Part shown: piece after piece, positions 30,297 through 37,814 of the stretch
Layout: every line of letters starts with the position of its first letter
How positions within the stretch are numbered: the stretch's first letter is position 1
Origin: Halalkalibacter suaedae
GTDB taxonomy: Bacteria; Bacillota; Bacilli; Bacillales; Bacillaceae_D
Direction: 5' to 3'
Length of the DNA stretch: 64,000 nt
NCBI RefSeq assembly: GCF_017939705.1
Contig: NZ_JAGKSQ010000006.1
Location: 219,334-283,333 of the forward strand
Program-made: the position numbers and the translations under genes
Notes under the pieces: model-generated
The model's database searches: none
Seen by the model: only the letters and a program-made list of their open reading frames with translations
What the model was told of the DNA's origin: nothing

Positions 30297-32480
30297 TTAG
30301 CTAGAACAACTTTCACAATCATCGACTGTTACAGATGTTGAGCGAACATAATAGGTTGTTTTAAGACCTTCCTGCCAAGCTAGTAAGTGCAACTCTAGCA
30401 ATTCCTTTGCTTTTACGTTATTTGGTACATAAATATTAAATGAAATTCCTTGGTCGACATGACGCTGTCTTCGGCCATTTTGACGAATGCTCCATTTTTG
30501 ATCGATTAGATGAGCCGGCTTATACAACCATGTCGTATTCGCATTTAAGTCTGGTGCAACTACTGGGATTCGGTAGTTTTTCTTTTCTTCCATATAAAGC
30601 TTCGAGAAAATTGGATCAATTGACGCAGTCGAGCCAGCAATAAGTGCTGTTGTCGCATTCGGAGCAACTGCAAGTAAGTAGCCATTTCGAACCCCATGCT
30701 CCTTCACTTCTTCTTGAAGCTCAGTCCACTTTGCTGATTCATACTTCCGCTTACTAAAGTAAGCTCCTGTTTCCCAATCTGATCCTTTAAACTTCGAATA
30801 AGTCCCTTTTTCCTTTGCAAGCTTCATGCTTGATTTAATTGCCGCATAATTGATCGCTTCATATACTCTTTCAACCTCTTCAACAGCCTCTTCAGATTCC
30901 CACTTGATTCCGTTAACAGCTAGATGATGATGCCAGCCGTAAGTGCCTCCGCCGATTGCTCGGTATGTCTTGTTAGTAAGCTCTGCTTGCTTAACATCAA
31001 GGCGATTAATATCGATTACATTATCTAGCATTCTAATTTGAATCTCGACAACTCTCTCTAGAACATCATCTTTTAACACATTAGCAATTGAAAGCGAGCT
31101 TAAATTACAAACAACATAATCTCCTGGTTTCTTTGTAATTTGAATGTTCCCATTATCCAAGACCTCTTCAGCAATTACCGTCGAGCTCATATTTTGCATG
31201 ATTTCAGTACATAAGTTAGATCCGTAAATCATTCCGTTATGCGGATTCGGATTAAGTCGATTGACTGTATCACGGTAGAACATGTACGGTGTACCCGTTT
31301 CAAGCTGGGAAACCATGATTCGTTTCATAATTTCAATCGCTGGAACCTCAACCTTTGATAATGCTTCATTTTGTACACATTGCTCATAGCGCTCTCTGAA
31401 TGAACCAGCACCTAGCTTCTCATCGTAAAAGTCCTCAAGCGAATAGCCCATCACCTGTCTGACCTCATGCGGATCGAATAAATACCATGATTCACGATTA
31501 TCAACAGCCTCCATAAACACATCCGGAAGAGAAACAGCTGTAAATAAATCATGTGTCCGCTGGCGCTCGTCCCCGTTATTCAACTTAGCATCTAAGAAAG
31601 CAAATATATCCTTATGCCAGACATCAAGATAGACGGCAATCGCTCCTTGGCGTTGTCCAAGCTGATCAACACTTACAGCCACATTATTTAGTTGCTTCAT
31701 CCAAGGAATAACACCCGAAGACACACCTTTGAAACCTCTAATAGTCGAACCCTTTGCTCGGATCTTTCCAAGATAGACACCAAGGCCCCCACCATTCTTA
31801 CTAACCGTCGCAGCATCTGTACAACTATCAAAAATTGAACGTAGGTCATCCTCAACCGTATCAATAAAACAGCTAGATAATTGACCACCCTTTTTCCCAG
31901 CATTCGCTAATGTTGGAGTCGCAACAGTCATATAGAGATTGGACAACGCCCAGTAGCTTTCTTTCACAAGCTCGACTCTTTTCTCTACCGGCTCTTCAAC
32001 CATCAGCATCATTGCGATAACCATCCAACGCTCCTGTGGCAACTCAAGTAATGCTCCGTCATAATGACGTGCCAAATAGCGATCAGCTAGTGTTTTAATT
32101 CCGATATATGTAAAACGCTTGTCCTGTGATAAATCTAGTGTTCTTGCTAATTCTTCTAGCTCTTGAAAAGAGTAGTTTAATAGCCGTGCATCATAGATAC
32201 CGTCGTCAATTAGCTTTGCAACCCATGATGGAAACTCTTTAACAAGTAGGCTTGACCCTCTTACCTGTTCAACTTGCTCATATAATGACTGCAAATAGCA
32301 TCTCGCTGCAACATAGGTCCAATCAGGTTGTTCAATATCTAATTCATTTAAAGCATCTAGTGCACGCTTTTCCCATGTATCTCCATCTTTCCATTTATTC
32401 ATCCAATCAACCAAATTCAAATATGGAAAGTCATTCTCTAGTCGTTCTTTAAAGCTCATCTTTTCAAGGATTTGATTCAT
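30297..32480 (-). CDS. nrdA: Class I ribonucleotide reductase alpha (catalytic) subunit
   Basis: The 727-residue subunit reduces ribonucleoside diphosphates. Key residues are present: GGQLSSCFI (first active-site Cys), NLCTEI (thiyl Cys and Glu), the radical-transfer tyrosines near the end (TTYYVRS) and the C-terminal redox pair CESC. There is no N-terminal ATP-cone; the first 100 residues form the Ribonuc_red_lgN domain, so dATP overall-activity control through a cone is not expected. The leader carries a cobalamin riboswitch and NrdR-like boxes, which suggests that the cell also has a B12-dependent reductase elsewhere. Confidence 0.93.
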   Translation of the reverse strand: MNQILEKMSFKERLENDFPYLNLVDWMNKWKDGDTWEKRALDALNELDIEQPDWTYVAARCYLQSLYEQVEQVRGSSLLVKEFPSWVAKLIDDGIYDARLLNYSFQELEELARTLDLSQDKRFTYIGIKTLADRYLARHYDGALLELPQERWMVIAMMLMVEEPVEKRVELVKESYWALSNLYMTVATPTLANAGKKGGQLSSCFIDTVEDDLRSIFDSCTDAATVSKNGGGLGVYLGKIRAKGSTIRGFKGVSSGVIPWMKQLNNVAVSVDQLGQRQGAIAVYLDVWHKDIFAFLDAKLNNGDERQRTHDLFTAVSLPDVFMEAVDNRESWYLFDPHEVRQVMGYSLEDFYDEKLGAGSFRERYEQCVQNEALSKVEVPAIEIMKRIMVSQLETGTPYMFYRDTVNRLNPNPHNGMIYGSNLCTEIMQNMSSTVIAEEVLDNGNIQITKKPGDYVVCNLSSLSIANVLKDDVLERVVEIQIRMLDNVIDINRLDVKQAELTNKTYRAIGGGTYGWHHHLAVNGIKWESEEAVEEVERVYEAINYAAIKSSMKLAKEKGTYSKFKGSDWETGAYFSKRKYESAKWTELQEEVKEHGVRNGYLLAVAPNATTALIAGSTASIDPIFSKLYMEEKKNYRIPVVAPDLNANTTWLYKPAHLIDQKWSIRQNGRRQRHVDQGISFNIYVPNNVKAKELLELHLLAWQEGLKTTYYVRSTSVTVDDCESCSS

Positions 32481-32511
32481 TTAGCTCTCTCCCTTTGTCT
32501 GAAAATAAAAA

Positions 32512-32541
32512 CGCCCATTCTCTTGTTGAGTGAGAATGGAC
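32512..32541 (-). terminator. Terminator between the cobalamin riboswitch and nrdA
   Basis: Minus strand CGTCCATTCTC and GAGAATGGGCG form an 11-bp stem followed by TTTTTATTTT, 32 bases upstream of the nrdA start. It is well placed to be the expression platform of the upstream aptamer. Confidence 0.85.
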
Positions 32542-32660
32542 GTAAAACGGCGGGTGTATGTAACATGACATAGAAAAACATACGACTTAGTCGCAGCATC
32601 TCATAGTCTTCTGCCGTCTCACCTCTCACACCCCGAAGATAGTTGACTAAGGAATAAAAA

Positions 32661-32820
32661 ACGGCAGGTCTCCTGACTCGTGCTTCTACCTACTTTGAGC
32701 CTTCCCATGTAAGACAATTACACAGTGGTTAACCTCATTTTGTCGCACTTACAGTTGCGGGGACAGTTCTGGTATTGCACCAGATTCCCTTTTAAGTCGA
32801 ATTGACACCGATCATTCCGC
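32661..32820 (-). promoter_or_regulatory. Cobalamin riboswitch upstream of nrdAB
   Basis: On the minus strand the aptamer shows AAGGGAATCTGGTGC, ACCAGAACTGTCCCCGCAACTG, and the 3' B12 box AGTCAGGAGACCTGCC, all in the standard order. About 120 bases of leader and a strong terminator follow before nrdA. By analogy with known B12-controlled class I reductases, adenosylcobalamin should switch the operon off. Confidence 0.95.
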
Positions 32821-32822
32821 AA

Positions 32823-32870
32823 AATCAATATATAGTTGTTTTTATTTTTAATAGTTACTGTATATGGTAT
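32823..32870 (-). promoter_or_regulatory. Paired NrdR-like boxes
   Basis: Two 16-mers on the minus strand, ATACCATATACAGTAA (32855-32870) and CAACTATATATTGATT (32823-32838), resemble the NrdR consensus acaCwAtATaTwGtgt at 11 and 12 of 16 positions. Their starts are 32 bp apart, the three-turn spacing typical of NrdR box pairs. A TTGAGA-N17-TACAGT promoter candidate overlaps the first box. Confidence 0.5.
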
Positions 32871-32933
32871 ATCGTACAGTCTCAATCATTGGAATGCAAG
32901 CACTATTTTTCGACATTCAGCTCTAAATCAGCT

Positions 32934-32975
32934 CCAAAAAACGGAGAAAATCCTCGTTACTAGCCGTTTTTTTGG
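32934..32975. terminator. Bidirectional hairpin between nrd leader and NERD gene
   Basis: CCAAAAAACGG (32934-32944) and CCGTTTTTTTGG (32964-32975) form a stem with T-runs on both strands. It could terminate the NERD transcript before the nrd promoter. Confidence 0.5.
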
Positions 32976-33033
32976 CTTTACTGTCCGATTAAAATAGTTT
33001 ACTAGCCAGATTATGTGAACTACTGTCGACGAG

Positions 33034-33345
33034 CTACTTTTTACCGCAAAATAGCCGACTTTGCAATGAATCTAGTGATAGATGGTACTGACGATTTCTG
33101 AATGATCCTGAATAGGAGAGATTAAGTGAAGCGAGCAATTTAGTAGTGCTCGATTGAGAGGAGACATGCAGATAATCACGACACTGTCGATTCGTTATAG
33201 TTGAGCCGTACAGGAGGAAATAATCAATTAGAGCAGATAGATGAGCATATCGTTGTGGCTGCTTACACTCATGACAAAACCAACTACCTTTTACCCTCGC
33301 AATCGGAAGCGAGAAACAAGTAGGACAATGGACCCCTGTCTGTAG
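33034..33345 (-). pseudogene. Zinc-ribbon 3' part of the NERD gene, cut off by an in-frame TAA
   Basis: Immediately after the TAA at 33346-33348 the same frame continues 103 codons to a TAG at 33034-33036 with clearly protein-like content. GVHCPTCFSLPIARVKGSWF and CHEC form a topoisomerase-type zinc ribbon, then HLSALIDYFLLYGSTITNRQ and a final QYHLSL region follow. Bacillus NERD proteins of about 320-330 residues normally carry this tail. The downstream part has no start codon or ribosome site of its own, so it is probably not expressed unless the stop is read through. Confidence 0.8.
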
Positions 33346-34035
33346 TTAATTCGGATTAATCTGAAATTGGTTAAGCACATTCGGATTCGATTCAATATTA
33401 TGTTTCATTAGGAGTTTGGTAAGTTTATTTACTTCATTCTTCGTTAGGATGGGGTCTTTATATATAGTAGAAAAGGAATGAATCATATCTGGAAGGGCCG
33501 CTGCATGGACAACCTTTTTAGCGAGGGTTGTTGGGTTGGAGGTTGCTTTAATTCTAGTTGAAGGTTGACTAATCACGACAAGAGAACTAATCGGAATCTG
33601 AGGATTTTTATACGTTTGTAACCACGTCTGCATTTGTACCTTCTGCCTTTGCAGTTGGAGAAGTGGATCTAGGTAAGAATCCTCTTGTTCACTTGTCACT
33701 CGAATTAACTGATTGAACTCTTGATCAAAAATAAGCGTACCTGAAATATTTTTGATCTCAAGTAAAACTAGGAATCGGTCAGAAATAAGTAAACTATCCA
33801 TTTGAAAGAACGTATCCTTGATTCCAGCCAGTCTAACATTAAATAAAAATTGCCAGTTGTCCTCTTTTAGAAATTTCAACTGATAATCAACCGCTTGCTC
33901 CCCTCTGTACCCGGCGTAGTTTTTCGCTAGCTCATCTTCTAGCTTTTTTCGACTAGGATGAAATTGGGGCAATCTCCTTAATAGAGCTTCTAATTTAAGG
34001 ATTTTGAGTGGAATATCTCTTGGCTTTTTAATCAT
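33346..34035 (-). CDS. NERD domain protein, truncated by a nonsense codon
   Basis: The 229-residue product contains the NERD (nuclease-related) domain at about 40-150: AGYRGEQAVDYQL, then FFQMDSLLISDRFLVLLEIKN with the Asp and Glu-x-Lys of a restriction-endonuclease-like fold. Function in Bacillus is unknown; DNA processing is inferred from the fold. The ORF ends ...QINPN then TAA, where relatives read NPN followed by an acidic residue and continue into a zinc ribbon. A single base change (GAA to TAA) would explain this. ATG 34035 has AAGGAG 10 nt upstream. It could still work without the ribbon, or be decaying. Confidence 0.8.
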   Translation of the reverse strand: MIKKPRDIPLKILKLEALLRRLPQFHPSRKKLEDELAKNYAGYRGEQAVDYQLKFLKEDNWQFLFNVRLAGIKDTFFQMDSLLISDRFLVLLEIKNISGTLIFDQEFNQLIRVTSEQEDSYLDPLLQLQRQKVQMQTWLQTYKNPQIPISSLVVISQPSTRIKATSNPTTLAKKVVHAAALPDMIHSFSTIYKDPILTKNEVNKLTKLLMKHNIESNPNVLNQFQINPN

Positions 34036-34097
34036 ATGATCAGATCTCCTTTCTATTGTATGTATTTCTAGCTGAATGTGTAGAAATCCTTTTTAGG

Positions 34098-34403
34098 GGA
34101 GGTGATTTACCGGCTGATTTAGTTGGTTTACTCGCCGCTGTTGGGTCCCTACTCGCCGATCTTGCTCCGGTTCTCGCCATCCCTCTAGCGACATCAGCTG
34201 GCTCTTCGTTTACTCTCTCTTTTGCCTTGTTTACTCGCCGCATCCGTGCCTTTACTCACCGATTTCTCTCCAGCACTCGCCACAACTCCAGCAACACCGG
34301 CTGGCTCTTCGTTTACTCCCTTTTTTGCCTTGTTTACTCGCCGCATCCATACCTTTACTCGCCGATTTCTCTCCATCACTCGCCACACGCCCCTCCCCAC
34401 TGC
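34098..34403. repeat. 103-bp tandem repeat, about 2.9 copies, rich in ACTCGCCG
   Basis: Two well-conserved units (34198-34300 and 34301-34403), each starting CTGGCTCTTCGTTTACTC, follow a more diverged partial unit (about 34098-34197). The motif ACTCGCCG/ACTCACCG recurs several times per unit. The array lacks stop codons, so long spurious frames open on both strands, but none has a ribosome site or recognisable protein. It lies between the broken NERD gene and the ybjQ-like gene. Confidence 0.8.
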
Positions 34404-34419
34404 CTCAACAAACAAAAAA

Positions 34420-34437
34420 ACCTCTCATCCGAGAGGC
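34420..34437 (-). terminator. Terminator of the ybjQ-like gene
   Basis: Minus strand GCCTCTCGGATGAGAGG with TTTTTTTG follows the stop codon; the stem is CCTCTC / GAGAGG. Confidence 0.75.
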
Positions 34438-34758
34438 TTACTTTTTCTCAATGACAACTGCTGTGCCATAAGTAATAATTTCAGCAGCGTTCGCCATCAC
34501 GGTTGATGTTTGCATCCTCATCCCTATGATCGCATTGGCTCCTTTGGCCTTGGCTTCCTCTACCATTCGGTGCATAGCTAGCTTTCTAGCCTCTGTCATC
34601 ATCTCATTGTAGCTTTTTATCTCACCACCAACGAGCCCCTTCAGACCAGCTGTTATATCACGTCCAATATGCTTTGTTTGAATCGTGCTGCCTTTGACAT
34701 ATCCTATCACCTCTGCCACCGCGTATCCGGCCACCTGCTCAGTAGTCACAATCATCAT
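34438..34758 (-). CDS. YbjQ/UPF0145 family protein, 106 aa
   Basis: The protein matches the UPF0145/YbjQ family, pentamer-forming proteins described as heavy-metal-binding-like with no firm function. IVTTEQVAGYAVAEVIGYVKG, RDITAGLKGLVGGEIKSY and ARKLAMHRMVEEAKAKGANAI are the family signatures. ATG at 34756-34758 follows GGAGG by 9 nt. The start overlaps the end of the upstream small membrane protein by 20 bases, so the two are co-translated. Confidence 0.88.
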   Translation of the reverse strand: MMIVTTEQVAGYAVAEVIGYVKGSTIQTKHIGRDITAGLKGLVGGEIKSYNEMMTEARKLAMHRMVEEAKAKGANAIIGMRMQTSTVMANAAEIITYGTAVVIEKK

Positions 34759-34945
34759 AGTCAATTTCCTCCTCTTTTTCTTTTCTTCGTTCTTTAATGA
34801 ATAAAATGAACAAGATCAACGTCCCGACAAAGTGAATGACAAAGCTAACAATCGCAACGCTAGCATTTATAAATATAAAGACAAAGCCTACGAGCTGAGC
34901 CAACAAGATAAATGCGATTAATAGATATTTACTTCGTTCGGACAT
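34739..34945 (-). CDS. Small two-span membrane protein, 68 aa
   Basis: Two hydrophobic segments (about 6-24 and 26-48) precede a charged cytoplasmic tail, KERRKEKEEEIDYDDCDY. The ATG at 34943-34945 lies inside the end of the hydrolase gene (17-base overlap), and an in-frame GTG at 34949-34951 is possible. It forms a tightly packed operon with the hydrolase upstream and the ybjQ-like gene downstream. I do not recognise a family. Confidence 0.65.
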   Translation of the reverse strand: MSERSKYLLIAFILLAQLVGFVFIFINASVAIVSFVIHFVGTLILFILFIKERRKEKEEEIDYDDCDY

Positions 34946-35876
34946 GATCACTTAACCACCGTTCAACTACTTCTAGAAACTCTTTTGATAATGGATTTCC
35001 ACCTGCACCTTTGTAGACCTTTTTCAATTTCATAATATCCGCTTCTTCTTGTTGATCACGTAACATATGATTCATATTTGCAATGATTTTGGCATCTAGT
35101 TCACCTGAAAGATAGTCTCCCATCTCAAACACCTTTGCTGGATTTGACTGAACATCTTTTGCACCTGTTACAGCAAGAACTGGACAGTCAATCTCACGTA
35201 AGCTCTCATAGAAATCATGTTGGTAATGCTCTCGGAACCATTTTGCCGGTATTTTAATTCCTTGATGCCAAAGAATATCCTTCGATGTTGCTTCGACTTT
35301 TTTATCAAACGCCTTTCCTTGCTTCGCTGCTTTCTGGTCAATCTTAAATAGTCTAATGAGCTTCCCCTTGAATCCAGCTAACTCTTTTAAGCCGCTAACG
35401 ATTTGCTCCCTCTGAAATTCTAGTGAATGTTGTAATGACTCTGCACTCGCAACAAAAAGAAAGCCGGCAATCTGTTCTCCCTCTCCTATTTTCGGAGCGA
35501 GCAGTCCACCTTCACTATGACCTAAAATGAATAGTTGATTTTCATCAACACACTCATGTTTCTTAAGCATCTCGACGGCACGCTTACCATCGTGAACCAA
35601 ATCCCAGAAACCTGTATATGTTAGACGTCCCTCACTTTTCCCCGTTCCTCTTTTATCGTAGCGGAATGTCACGAAGCCTTTCTCTGTTAAATAAGCGGCA
35701 AGCTGATTGTAGAGGTCGAAGCGTTGTTTTCCTTTGCCATTCCCGTCGCGGTTTAGTGGACCAGAGCCACTTAAAATTAGTACAGTCGGCCTCGGTCCCT
35801 CACTGTTACCATCAGGAATCGTTAAACTACCAAAGAGAGCTGGTTCTGTTGAAAATTGAATTTCAAGTTCCTTCAT
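34929..35876 (-). CDS. Alpha/beta hydrolase, 315 aa
   Basis: A cytoplasmic serine hydrolase of the dienelactone/S9-like alpha/beta class: oxyanion motif LILSGSGPLNRDGNG, FVTFRYDKRGTGKSEG and nucleophile elbow LGHSEGG (Ser near 127). Asp in AVTGAKDVQSNP and His in ANMNHMLRD complete the triad. The substrate is unknown. Its start overlaps the stop of the regulator gene upstream by 4 bases (ATGA), so regulator and hydrolase are one operon. Confidence 0.88.
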   Translation of the reverse strand: MKELEIQFSTEPALFGSLTIPDGNSEGPRPTVLILSGSGPLNRDGNGKGKQRFDLYNQLAAYLTEKGFVTFRYDKRGTGKSEGRLTYTGFWDLVHDGKRAVEMLKKHECVDENQLFILGHSEGGLLAPKIGEGEQIAGFLFVASAESLQHSLEFQREQIVSGLKELAGFKGKLIRLFKIDQKAAKQGKAFDKKVEATSKDILWHQGIKIPAKWFREHYQHDFYESLREIDCPVLAVTGAKDVQSNPAKVFEMGDYLSGELDAKIIANMNHMLRDQQEEADIMKLKKVYKGAGGNPLSKEFLEVVERWLSDHVRTK

Positions 35877-36421
35877 TTTTTCTCCTCCGTTCCTTTTTGC
35901 GGGATAAAAATGGAAGCGATCGTACGAGCATGACGTTCTGGAGATGGTTCTAACTTCGAGAATTTTTGAAAAACAGTCGAAAGGGCTTCACCAAATTCCT
36001 GCATTTCCTCTCCTGATAAATGGAACGTTGTTTGCCAATATCCAAGACCGTCTTCTTTATATTGCTCAGGTTGATGATTCATGACATAGTTTTCGAATTC
36101 TTTTAACAAATTAGCCTGGTATGTCATAAAAAAGCGAAGATGCTCCTCTGGAGGTGTTCCATTGATATCTTCATCAGACAATGCAATATTTTCTTTTCGA
36201 ACGGAATAAATCTTTTCAATTGTTCCTCTAATTTTATTTGTCTCAACCACTTCAATTAGGTCGGCTTCGGTTAATTGTTTTAAATGTCTATACATCGTTG
36301 CTTGCGGGACATCCTTTAATTCATCAATAAGCTGTTGAACCGTTAATCGTTGATGTGTAAGCAATGTTTGAATAATTCTCATTCGGATCGGGTGCAACAT
36401 CATATCTGCCTTTTTCTTCAT
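35873..36421 (-). CDS. Winged-helix (ArsR-like) transcriptional regulator
   Basis: The 182-residue protein has an N-terminal winged helix (MMLHPIRMRIIQTLLTHQRL, then QATMYRHLKQLTEADLIEVV) and a helical C-terminal region (about 95-170) of unknown role. There are no metal-binding cysteines, so it is not a classical metal sensor. It is first in an operon with the hydrolase. A perfect 12-bp inverted repeat lies 15-44 bases before its start, a likely autoregulatory operator. Confidence 0.85.
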   Translation of the reverse strand: MKKKADMMLHPIRMRIIQTLLTHQRLTVQQLIDELKDVPQATMYRHLKQLTEADLIEVVETNKIRGTIEKIYSVRKENIALSDEDINGTPPEEHLRFFMTYQANLLKEFENYVMNHQPEQYKEDGLGYWQTTFHLSGEEMQEFGEALSTVFQKFSKLEPSPERHARTIASIFIPQKGTEEKK

Positions 36422-36435
36422 AACGACCCCTTCTC

Positions 36436-36465
36436 ATTATTATCATTTTATATAATGATAATAAT
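36436..36465. promoter_or_regulatory. 12-bp perfect inverted repeat, probable operator
   Basis: ATTATTATCATT and AATGATAATAAT flank the 6-base spacer TTATAT. The element sits just upstream of the winged-helix regulator and within the divergent region shared with the PucR gene. Confidence 0.55.
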
Positions 36466-36555
36466 ACTAAAAGAATAATATTGCAAGGGAGTGCGCTACA
36501 TTTATTAAGCTATGCTATAGTAAAAGATAATCTAAGCTAGTAAAGGAGTCCCGCA

Positions 36556-37794
36556 ATGAAGACAACTCCATTTGACCGCGTCTTTCATTCACTTGAGGAC
36601 TTTGTTGACACGATCAGTGATACTCTAAGCTGTCCTGTGACATTGGAAGATGCCAATCACCAATTGCTTGCCTATAGTTCACATGATGATGAGACCGACG
36701 CTGCGAGAATCTCGACTATTATTGGACGCAGAGTTCCGGAGAAGGTCATTAATCGTTTTTGGCAGGAAGGGGTCATTCCAGCCCTGCACCAAAGTGATCA
36801 GCCTTTAGACATTCCAAGTATTACTGAACTAGGGCTCAGAAATCGTGTAGCGATTTCTATTCGTAAAAACCAAGAAATCCTTGGCTATATATGGGTTATT
36901 GAAGTGAAGAAAAAGCTAACTGCTGCTGATAAACAATTAATGAAAATCGCTGCAGATAAGGCAAAGAATTTACTGATGCAATTAACCCTCAAAAAGAAAC
37001 ACCGTGAACAGACGAATGAGCAATTACTATGGCAGCTAATTACAGAAAAACAGTCGCACCATACTATAGCTACATTATTTAAAGAAGCAGGCATTCCCCA
37101 AATACGAGCTTTGACGATTATGGTGATTTCTTTCCCTAAATTAGATGATAGCTTATATCGGAATGTAAAATACGTTGCAAAAACGACGAAGGATGTTCAG
37201 TTAGTCATCAATACAACGGATCGTAACCAGATTATTTTCTTATTATCACCACTTCTTGAGCATTCACCTGAACAAGCGTTACGTGAATTTAGTCGAACAA
37301 TGCAGGAGCAAATGAAGGAACGGTTTGCTGTTAAAGATATGACTATAGGCTGTGGCTATCTGTATAATGATTACTCAAAATTAATTCAAAGCTACCAGGA
37401 AGCCCAAAAAGTGGTTCGTGCAAAAAAATGGCATCAGAGTGAGCTGACCTTCAATTATTTTCTACATGAATTAGGGATTTACCGTTATCTGGACATTATT
37501 CAACAGCATGCTGAACCTATTACTATCGAAAACCCTGTGCTTAAGAGTCTGCTGATATATGATACAAATAACAACACATCTCTATTTGAAACATTAGATG
37601 TCTTTCTCTCTAAAGACGGAAATGTCAATGAAACCTCGAAGGCATTACATATCCATGTCAATACATTAGCCTATCGTATGAAACGGATTCAAGAGATAAC
37701 CGACATTCAGTTAAAAGACCCACTCCACCGTCTTGCCCTGTTATTTGAAATCAAACTAAGCACTCTCGCAAAAAAAGGCCTGCAGGATGAGTAG
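36556..37794 (+). CDS. PucR family transcriptional regulator
   Basis: The 412-residue protein has an N-terminal GAF-like sensor region (about 10-140), a GGDEF-like central segment (about 165-290) and the C-terminal PucR helix-turn-helix, VNETSKALHIHVNTLAYRMK near 355-375. The layout resembles B. subtilis PutR and PucR, activators of proline or purine breakdown. The target is not evident; adeC lies next to it, convergent. Start ATG follows AAAGGAG by 8 nt. The gene ends in a hairpin that overlaps its stop codon. Confidence 0.88.
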   Translation: MKTTPFDRVFHSLEDFVDTISDTLSCPVTLEDANHQLLAYSSHDDETDAARISTIIGRRVPEKVINRFWQEGVIPALHQSDQPLDIPSITELGLRNRVAISIRKNQEILGYIWVIEVKKKLTAADKQLMKIAADKAKNLLMQLTLKKKHREQTNEQLLWQLITEKQSHHTIATLFKEAGIPQIRALTIMVISFPKLDDSLYRNVKYVAKTTKDVQLVINTTDRNQIIFLLSPLLEHSPEQALREFSRTMQEQMKERFAVKDMTIGCGYLYNDYSKLIQSYQEAQKVVRAKKWHQSELTFNYFLHELGIYRYLDIIQQHAEPITIENPVLKSLLIYDTNNNTSLFETLDVFLSKDGNVNETSKALHIHVNTLAYRMKRIQEITDIQLKDPLHRLALLFEIKLSTLAKKGLQDE

Positions 37795-37808
37795 TCATCG
37801 TAGCAGGC
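37778..37808. terminator. Bidirectional terminator between pucR-like gene and adeC
   Basis: GCCTGC-AG-GATGA and TCATC-GTA-GCAGGC form the stem; TCTTCTTT follows on the plus strand and CTTTTTTT on the minus strand. The PucR-type stop codon lies within it. Confidence 0.8.
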
Positions 37809-37814
37809 TCTTCT

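Noticed and set aside
34040..34506. Several overlapping open frames of 67-132 codons on both strands
   Set aside because: They arise from the stop-free 103-bp tandem repeat, have no ribosome sites, and their translations are Arg/Ser/Thr-rich low complexity.
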